Shown here piece after piece: positions 58,834-64,000 of a stretch of DNA of 64,000 bases. Both the position numbers and the translations under genes were made by a program. The notes beneath the pieces were generated by a model. That model did not search any database and had not been told where the DNA came from. It worked only from the letters and a program-made list of their open reading frames with translations. The stretch is from Cupriavidus nantongensis (GTDB lineage: Bacteria; Pseudomonadota; Gammaproteobacteria; Burkholderiales; Burkholderiaceae), in contig NZ_CP014844.1 of assembly GCF_001598055.1 (NCBI RefSeq), forward strand, positions 496,001 through 560,000, read 5' to 3'. Position 1 is the stretch's first letter. Each line of letters opens with the position of its first letter.

Positions 58834-59175
58834 ATGGCTCATCCGGTTCTTTTTGCAGCGCTGCTCGCTGGCGTCATGTCCCTGCTGGCGGCGCGTTCTG
58901 CAATGGCGCATGTGGATGTGGGCGTGCACATCGGCACCCCGGTCTATGCCGCGCCGGCGCCGGTCTATGTGGCGCCGCCGCCGCCCGTGGTGTACGCACC
59001 GCGCTATCACGGCTGGCACGGCGATCGTTACTGGGACGGCCGGCGCTGGTATGGGCGGCATGAATGGCGCGGCCGGCATCACCATTACCGGCACCATCAT
59101 CACCGGCATCACCACTATCGCCACCACGGCCATGGGCATCGTGGCCATCATGGCCATCGCGGCCACGGGCACTGA
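58834..59175 (+). CDS. His-rich exported protein of unknown function
   Basis: A 113-residue protein. A signal peptide (VLFAALLAGVMSLLAARSAMA, cut near AMA) is followed by AHVDVGVHIGTPVYAAPAPV, a Pro/Val segment and then a tail of about 35 residues made almost only of His, Arg, Gly and Tyr. Probable periplasmic metal- or polyanion-binding tail; no homologous function is recognised. The Shine-Dalgarno is poor. Confidence 0.7.
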   Translation: MAHPVLFAALLAGVMSLLAARSAMAHVDVGVHIGTPVYAAPAPVYVAPPPPVVYAPRYHGWHGDRYWDGRRWYGRHEWRGRHHHYRHHHHRHHHYRHHGHGHRGHHGHRGHGH

Positions 59176-59210
59176 TCAACGGGTCGACGTGACCGCTCCA
59201 GCCGCCCCGG

Positions 59211-59657
59211 TTAGCGCAACAGCACCAGTCGCGGCACCGCGTCGGCGCCGCTCCAGACCACGGCGTTCTGCTGGTAGGTCTGGCCCAAGGCCCGCGCTTC
59301 GGCCAGCGGCAGTCCCGGCACGAGGAAACTCGGTTCTGCCGGCCAGCCGTTGTCGGGATGCTCGCCGGCGGCTTCGATCGCGTGCAGCCCCAGTGCGTTG
59401 ATATCCTGTGCCAGTGCCAATTGCCGGCGCGCGTTGGCGGCATCGTCGCAGCGCTGGCTGAAGGGATTGGCAGCGGTAATGAAGGCGCTGCAGCCCACCC
59501 CAAGCGCGCGGTGCAGCGCGGCCAGCGCGGCGCTGGGCTGGTCGATGCGCAAGGTCATCGGCATGTCGCCCAGCACCCGGTAGTGCGTTTCGCGATACGC
59601 CCGCAGGGTCTCGGCGTCGATGGCGCTGGCCACCTTATTTCCCACCTTATTTCCCAC
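59211..59657 (-). CDS. DUF3293 protein
   Basis: A 148-residue protein: YRETHYRVLGD, FITAANPFSQRCDDAANARR, GEHPDNGWPAEPSFLVPGLP are DUF3293 hallmarks; function unknown. It begins 1 base past the stop of the Crp gene with any of three GTGs inside a 12-bp tandem repeat (MGNKVGNKVASAID). Each GTG is preceded by TAAG, and upstream repeat copies resemble ribosome sites. Co-transcribed with the regulator gene. Confidence 0.78.
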   Translation of the reverse strand: MGNKVGNKVASAIDAETLRAYRETHYRVLGDMPMTLRIDQPSAALAALHRALGVGCSAFITAANPFSQRCDDAANARRQLALAQDINALGLHAIEAAGEHPDNGWPAEPSFLVPGLPLAEARALGQTYQQNAVVWSGADAVPRLVLLR

Positions 59658-59661
59658 CTTA
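59630..59661 (-). repeat. 12-bp tandem repeat over the crp stop / DUF3293 start
   Basis: CCACCTTATTTC occurs at 59630-59641 and 59642-59653, with CCACCTTA at 59654-59661. On the coding strand it reads GAAATAAGGTGG, giving repeated in-frame GTG starts and including the regulator's TAA stop. Confidence 0.93.
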
Positions 59662-60327
59662 CTCCCCGTACTGCCGCAGTCCGTCGAGGTCCAGCACCTC
59701 GATCACCCCGTAGTCCACCCGCACCAGCCCCTGCTGTTCCAGCACCTTGAGCGCCTGGTTGGCGCGCTGGCGCGAGATGCCGGCGAGCAGGCCGATTTCT
59801 TCCTGCGAGATTTCCAGCGTCTTGCCGATGCCCGGATACAGGTGTTCGTTGAACAGTGACGACACCGCGCGCGCCACGCGCGAATCGATGTCGAGCAGCC
59901 GTTCATATTCCACCGCCGCAATGAACTGCCCCAGGCGCTCGTTGAACTGCGTCAGCAGGAAGCGCGTGAACGGCAGGCTGGTATCCAGCAGCCACTGAAA
60001 AGTGTCGCGCGGCAGGAAGGCGATGGTCGAGCGGCGCAGCGCCATCACGTCGTACTTGCGGATCTCCGACTTCAGCACCGCCCCTTCGCCGAACCAGCCG
60101 CCGGTGGGCACGCCGGTGAAGGTGACCGACTTGCCCGACGGCGACACCGTGGTGATCTTGACGATCCCTTCGAGCACGCCCAGCCAGTGCTCGGCCTTGT
60201 CGCCCTTGTGGCAGACGTAGTCGCCCTGGCTGTACTCGTGCACGAACATGGCGCGGCGCACGCGCTCGCGCTGCTCCGGACTCAGGTCTGCTGCCCACAC
60301 GCAGCGGTCGACAAAATCGTTCAGCAT
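59659..60327 (-). CDS. Crp/Fnr-family transcriptional regulator
   Basis: A 222-residue regulator: cyclic-nucleotide-like beta-roll (HEYSQGDYVCHKGDKAEHW; VTFTGVPTGGWFGEGAVL) and C-terminal winged helix ISQEEIGLLAGISRQRANQA. The two cysteines (C9, C39) do not form an FNR [4Fe-4S] motif, and the cAMP-binding RS pair is not evident, so the ligand is unknown. Divergent from the acyl-CoA synthetase/ABC operon. Confidence 0.87.
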   Translation of the reverse strand: MLNDFVDRCVWAADLSPEQRERVRRAMFVHEYSQGDYVCHKGDKAEHWLGVLEGIVKITTVSPSGKSVTFTGVPTGGWFGEGAVLKSEIRKYDVMALRRSTIAFLPRDTFQWLLDTSLPFTRFLLTQFNERLGQFIAAVEYERLLDIDSRVARAVSSLFNEHLYPGIGKTLEISQEEIGLLAGISRQRANQALKVLEQQGLVRVDYGVIEVLDLDGLRQYGE

Positions 60328-60363
60328 GGCCTCGCGAAAGCTCCGGTAGGGATTAACCCGGAA

Positions 60364-60381
60364 TTGTCACCGGCGTGACAA
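60364..60381. promoter_or_regulatory. Crp/Fnr-type palindrome between the regulator and acyl-CoA synthetase genes
   Basis: TTGTCAC-CGGC-GTGACAA is a perfect 7-bp-arm dyad, 37 bases before the regulator ATG, of the size bound by Crp/Fnr dimers. Likely site for autoregulation and/or control of the divergent operon. The other ~225 bases before the synthetase show no gene. Confidence 0.6.
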
Positions 60382-60607
60382 CCGGGGGTGTTGGCATGGG
60401 CTATCGTACGATCACAACGGAACCGCGGGTGCCACCAGGGGCACGCCGGGAAGGCAGAAGACGCTTTTCCCGGCCCCTCAAGACAAGGCACAGACGGGCT
60501 TGATGCGATGCGGCAGATGCCGCCGGGCAAAGCAAGCCAAGTATAACGACTGGACCGGCGCTTGACACCGGGCGTGGACCCCCACGCCGGAGGGACAGGA
60601 GACAGCG

Positions 60608-62614
60608 ATGCAGGAATCGTCGGCGACGACCTTCCCGCGATGGCTGCTGGCGCACGCCCAGCAGCGGCCGGAGCATCCGGCCTACCGCGAGAAGGATCTC
60701 GGCATCTGGCAGACATACAGCTGGGCCCAGGCGGCACAGCAGGTGAGGGCGCTGGCATGTGGTCTGGCCGCGCTTGGCTTCAGGCGCGGCATGAACCTGG
60801 CGGTGGTGGGCGACAACCGTCCGCGCCTGTACTGGGCCATGACCGCGGCGCAGGCATTGGGTGGCGTGCCGGTGCCGCTGTACCAGGACGCCATCGCCAA
60901 CGAGATGGTCTACGTGCTCAACGATGCGGAGATCGAGTTCGCCATCGTCGAGGACCAGGAGCAGGTCGACAAGCTGCTCGAAGTCGAGGCGCAGCTTGCC
61001 GAGTCCGGCCGCGCCGTGCGCCACGTCATCTTCGAAGACCCGCGCGGCCTGCTCGACTACGACCATCCCTCGCTGATGTCGTACGAGCGCCTGCAGGAAC
61101 TGGGGCGCGAGTTCGACCAGGCCCATCCGGGCTTCTATGACGAGGCCATCGCCGCCGGGCAGCCCGACGACACCGCGATCATCCTCTATACGTCCGGCAC
61201 CACCGGCAAGCCCAAGGGCGTGTGCCATTCGCACCATGGCCTGATCGGCTCGGCGCGCAACGGCTGCGCCTTCGACAAGCTCAGCGCCGACGACGACGTG
61301 CTGTCCTACCTGCCGATGGCGTGGGTCGGCGACAACCTGTTTTCGTATGCGCAGGCGATGGTGGCAGGCTTTACGGTGAACTGCCCGGAATCGCGCGAAA
61401 CGGTGATGACCGACCTGCGCGAGATCGGACCCACCTACTACTTCGCACCGCCGCGCATCTACGAAGGCCTGCTGACGCAGGTGATGATCCGCATGGAGGA
61501 TGCCGGCTGGATCAAGCGCAAGCTGTTCCACTGGGCCATGGACGTGGCGCGCCGCTGCGGCACCGCCATCCTCGACGGCCAACCGGTATCGCTCGCCGAG
61601 CGCGCGCGCTATGCGCTGGGCGAAGCACTGGTCTACGGCCCGCTGCGCAATGTGCTGGGCATGAGCCGCATCCGCGTGGCCTACACCGCCGGCGAGGCGA
61701 TCGGCCCGGACCTGTTCCGCTTCTACCGCTCGATCGGCGTGAACCTGAAGCAGTTCTACGGCCAGACCGAGACCTGCGCCTATGTGTGCCTGCAGCCCGA
61801 CGGCAAGGTCAAGTTCGACTCGGTCGGGCCGGCCGCGCCCGGCATGGAAATCCGCATCGCCGACAACGGCGAGGTGCTGGTGCGCGGCGTGGGCCTGCTC
61901 AAGTCCTACTACAAGCGCGAGGATGCCACGCGCGAGGCCATCAACGACGAGGGCTACTTCATGACCGGCGACGCCGGCGTGATCGACGCCGACGGCCACC
62001 TGAAGATCATCGACCGCGCCAAGGACGTGGGCAAGCTGGCCGATGGCTCGATGTTCGCGCCCAAGTACATCGAGAACAAGCTCAAGTTCTTCCCGTACAT
62101 CAAGGAGGCGGTGGCGTTCGGCAACGGCCGCGACCAGGTCTGCGCCTTTATCAATATCGACTTCGAAGCCGTCGGCAACTGGGCCGAGCGCCGCCACCTG
62201 CCGTACGCGGGCTATGTCGACCTGGCCGCGCAGCCGGACGTGCTGGAGATGATCGGCGAATGCGTCAACCAGGTGAATGCCGACCTGGCCAACGACCCGA
62301 TGCTGGCGGGGTCGCAGGTGGCGCGCTTCCTGGTGCTGCACAAGGAGCTGGACCCGGACGACGATGAACTGACCCGCACGCGCAAGGTACGGCGCGGCTT
62401 TATCGCGGAGAAGTACGGCGTGCTGGTCGACGCGCTCTATGCGGGCAAGTCCGAGCAGTTCATCGAGACGCGCGTCAAGTTCGAAGACGGGCGCGAGGGC
62501 AGCGTGTCGGCCACGCTGAAGCTGGTGGATGCCAGGCGGCTGCCGGTAGCGGCGCGCGCGGCAGGCGCGCGCGGCATAACGGCCATAACAGCACAGGTGG
62601 AGGCAGCAACATGA
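60608..62614 (+). CDS. AMP-forming acyl-CoA synthetase (long-chain/aryl type, ABC-associated)
   Basis: A 668-residue ANL-superfamily ligase: ATP loop ILYTSGTTGKPKGVCHSHHG, YYFAPPRIYEGLLTQVM, QFYGQTETCAYVCLQPDG, and TGDAGVIDADGHLKIIDRAK with the C-terminal catalytic region shortened in motif. Activates a carboxylate as CoA ester; chain type unknown. The C-terminal ~50 residues are an Ala-rich extension. It overlaps the ABC gene by ATGA, so it and the LivGH-like transporter form one operon (uptake plus activation). Confidence 0.9.
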   Translation: MQESSATTFPRWLLAHAQQRPEHPAYREKDLGIWQTYSWAQAAQQVRALACGLAALGFRRGMNLAVVGDNRPRLYWAMTAAQALGGVPVPLYQDAIANEMVYVLNDAEIEFAIVEDQEQVDKLLEVEAQLAESGRAVRHVIFEDPRGLLDYDHPSLMSYERLQELGREFDQAHPGFYDEAIAAGQPDDTAIILYTSGTTGKPKGVCHSHHGLIGSARNGCAFDKLSADDDVLSYLPMAWVGDNLFSYAQAMVAGFTVNCPESRETVMTDLREIGPTYYFAPPRIYEGLLTQVMIRMEDAGWIKRKLFHWAMDVARRCGTAILDGQPVSLAERARYALGEALVYGPLRNVLGMSRIRVAYTAGEAIGPDLFRFYRSIGVNLKQFYGQTETCAYVCLQPDGKVKFDSVGPAAPGMEIRIADNGEVLVRGVGLLKSYYKREDATREAINDEGYFMTGDAGVIDADGHLKIIDRAKDVGKLADGSMFAPKYIENKLKFFPYIKEAVAFGNGRDQVCAFINIDFEAVGNWAERRHLPYAGYVDLAAQPDVLEMIGECVNQVNADLANDPMLAGSQVARFLVLHKELDPDDDELTRTRKVRRGFIAEKYGVLVDALYAGKSEQFIETRVKFEDGREGSVSATLKLVDARRLPVAARAAGARGITAITAQVEAAT

Positions 62615-63573
62615 CACAAGTGGCCTGGCAAGGCGCCGGCAAGCGCGAATGGACCGCGGCGGCACGCACCGATGCGAGCGGCGCTGGCGGTGGCGGGGCG
62701 ATGGCGCCCGCAGGACCGCTGCCCCCCGCGGGGCTGGCGGATGACAGCGGCGTGCCTCCCGGTACGCGCCATGCGCAGCGCACCGGCGCGCAGGCGCGCA
62801 CCGGCGGCGAGGTGATCCTGGACCTGCAGCATATCTCGCTGTCGTTCGGCGGGGTCAAGGCGCTGACCGATATCTCGTTCGACGTGTGCGAGCACGAGGT
62901 GCGCGCCATCATCGGCCCGAACGGCGCCGGCAAGAGTTCGATGCTGAACGTGATCAACGGCGTCTACCACCCGCAGCAGGGGCGCATCGTGTTCCGCGGC
63001 GAGGAGCGCAAGCAGATGCACCCTACCGCCGCGGCGCGCCAGGGCATTGCGCGCACGTTCCAGAACATCGCGCTGTTCAAGGGCATGACCGTGCTGGACA
63101 ACATCATGACCGGCCGCAACACGCAGTTCCGCACCTCGTGGTTCGCGCACGCGCTGTGGTGGGGCCCGGCGCGCAACGAGGAGATGCGGCACCGGCAGAA
63201 GGTGGAGGAGGTGATCGACTTCCTCGAAATCCAGTCGATCCGCAAGACCCCGGTGGGGCGTCTGCCGTACGGCCTGCAGAAGCGCGTCGAGCTGGCGCGC
63301 GCGCTCGCCGCCGAGCCGTCGATGCTGCTGCTCGACGAACCGATGGCCGGCATGAACGTGGAAGAGAAGCAGGACATGTGCCGCTTCATCCTCGATGTGA
63401 ACCGGCAGTTCGGCACCACCATCGTGCTGATCGAGCACGACATGGGCGTGGTGATGGATATCTCCGACCGCGTGGTGGTGCTGGACTATGGCAAGAAGAT
63501 CGGCGATGGGACGCCGGAGGAGGTCAAGGGCAACCCTGACGTGATCAAGGCATACCTGGGCACTTCGCACTGA
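62611..63573 (+). CDS. ABC transporter ATP-binding protein, LivG-like, with N-terminal extension
   Basis: A 320-residue ATPase. The first ~65 residues are a Gly/Ala/Pro-rich extension absent from ordinary LivG (about 255). The ABC domain starts at VILDLQHISLSFGGVKALTD: Walker A GPNGAGKSSM, the LivG-type signature LPYGLQKRVELARALA, Walker B MLLLDEPMAGMN, and switch His in LIEHDMGVVMDI. ATG 62611 overlaps the synthetase stop and is coupled to it; a GTG downstream (before VILDL) could be the ancestral start. Confidence 0.9.
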   Translation: MTQVAWQGAGKREWTAAARTDASGAGGGGAMAPAGPLPPAGLADDSGVPPGTRHAQRTGAQARTGGEVILDLQHISLSFGGVKALTDISFDVCEHEVRAIIGPNGAGKSSMLNVINGVYHPQQGRIVFRGEERKQMHPTAAARQGIARTFQNIALFKGMTVLDNIMTGRNTQFRTSWFAHALWWGPARNEEMRHRQKVEEVIDFLEIQSIRKTPVGRLPYGLQKRVELARALAAEPSMLLLDEPMAGMNVEEKQDMCRFILDVNRQFGTTIVLIEHDMGVVMDISDRVVVLDYGKKIGDGTPEEVKGNPDVIKAYLGTSH

Positions 63574-63584
63574 GGGTCTGAACC

Positions 63585-64000
63585 ATGACGTTCTTCTTTG
63601 AAATCCTGCTCGGCGGCCTGCTGTCGGGACTGATGTACTCGCTGGTGGCGCTGGGCTTCGTGCTGATCTACAAGGCCTCGGGCGTGTTCAACTTTGCCCA
63701 GGGCGCGATGGTCTACTTTGCCGCGCTGGCGGTGGTGGGGCTGATGGACAAGGGCATGCCGATGTGGGCGGCGGTGATCGGCGCCTTCGTGGTGATGATC
63801 CTGGTGGGCATGAGCACCGAGCGCTTCGTGCTGCGCAAGCTGGTCAACCAGCCGCCGATCACGCTGTTCATGGCAACCATCGGGCTGTCGTTCTTCCTCG
63901 AAGGGCTGGGGCCGCTGCTGTTCGGCAATGAAGTGCGCCCGATCAACCTGGGCATCGTCGACGAGCCGATCGAATCGATCCTGACCACCTTCAACATCGT
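63585..64000 (+). CDS. Branched-chain-type ABC transporter permease, LivH-like (3' end outside window)
   Basis: The first 138 residues of a membrane permease: FFFEILLGGLLSGLMYSLVA, LGFVLIYKASGVFNFAQGAM (the LivH signature), VIGAFVVMILVGMSTERFVL and LFMATIGLSFFLEGLGPLLF give at least four helices. It runs off the window. Begins 11 bases after the ATPase gene; the other subunits presumably follow. Confidence 0.93.
   Translation, partial: MTFFFEILLGGLLSGLMYSLVALGFVLIYKASGVFNFAQGAMVYFAALAVVGLMDKGMPMWAAVIGAFVVMILVGMSTERFVLRKLVNQPPITLFMATIGLSFFLEGLGPLLFGNEVRPINLGIVDEPIESILTTFNI

Overview
The window is high-GC (about two-thirds G+C), densely coded chromosomal DNA from a beta-proteobacterium of the Burkholderiaceae, most like Cupriavidus/Ralstonia. 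The basis is the gene set and neighbourhoods: an ahcY-(small membrane protein)-metF unit behind an SAH riboswitch, a thiC-thiO-thiS-thiG-thiE operon with a long ThiE, a fused isobutyryl-CoA mutase IcmF, a Bug-type tripartite-tricarboxylate binding protein, Kdo 3-hydroxylase and DmeF. Species cannot be fixed from this sequence alone. No prophage, insertion sequence, CRISPR array or rRNA was seen; there is one tRNA gene, tRNA-Cys.

Layout. 1-6.8 kb: end of metK, Kdo hydroxylase, then aldehyde dehydrogenase / GMC alcohol dehydrogenase / AidB-like acyl-CoA dehydrogenase. 7.0-15.1 kb: thiamine biosynthesis (TPP riboswitch, thiC, thiO, thiS, thiG, thiE, and a separate thiD on the other strand), interrupted by a GNAT gene, a RelBE-like toxin-antitoxin pair and a thioesterase. 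15.1-18.2 kb: SAH riboswitch, ahcY, holin-like membrane protein, metF. 18.2-33.6 kb: housekeeping genes (Mut7-C protein, 5-formyl-THF cyclo-ligase, Slt, NDUFA9-like protein, GST, CCA-adding enzyme, MidA-like methyltransferase, pteridine-reductase-like SDR, FolB, TtcA, lipoprotein, GlmU, GlmS). 33.7-40.6 kb: accessory catabolism (TetR; phosphotransferase-DUF6285-acyl-CoA dehydrogenase-MFS operon; LysR with a Bug protein). 40.9-43.7 kb: bacterioferritin, tRNA-Cys, GNAT, DmeF. 43.8-52 kb: a beta-alanine/omega-amino-acid unit (MocR regulator, omega-aminotransferase, methylmalonate/malonate-semialdehyde dehydrogenase, VOC protein, amino-acid permease, second MocR regulator). 52-57.5 kb: icmF, HIT protein, 3-hydroxybutyryl-CoA dehydrogenase. 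57.6-60.3 kb: RhuM, a His-rich exported protein, DUF3293, Crp/Fnr. 60.6-64 kb: acyl-CoA synthetase and the start of a branched-chain-type ABC transporter, running off the window.

Functional threads. metK, ahcY, metF and the 5-formyl-THF cyclo-ligase share the methyl/one-carbon cycle; folB and the SDR beside it supply pterin precursors. The thi genes make the thiazole and pyrimidine halves of thiamine and join them. Several accessory operons feed CoA-ester metabolism (acyl-CoA dehydrogenases, mmsA, icmF, hbd, acyl-CoA synthetase), each with a nearby regulator and a candidate operator. Most of the window is ordinary; the observations most worth checking are an abnormal T-arm in tRNA-Cys, four consecutive perfect hairpins between thiC and thiO that displace the thiO Shine-Dalgarno, a decayed kinase-like half on ThiE, in-frame tandem repeats at four loci, and a shared operator-like motif at the two MocR genes.
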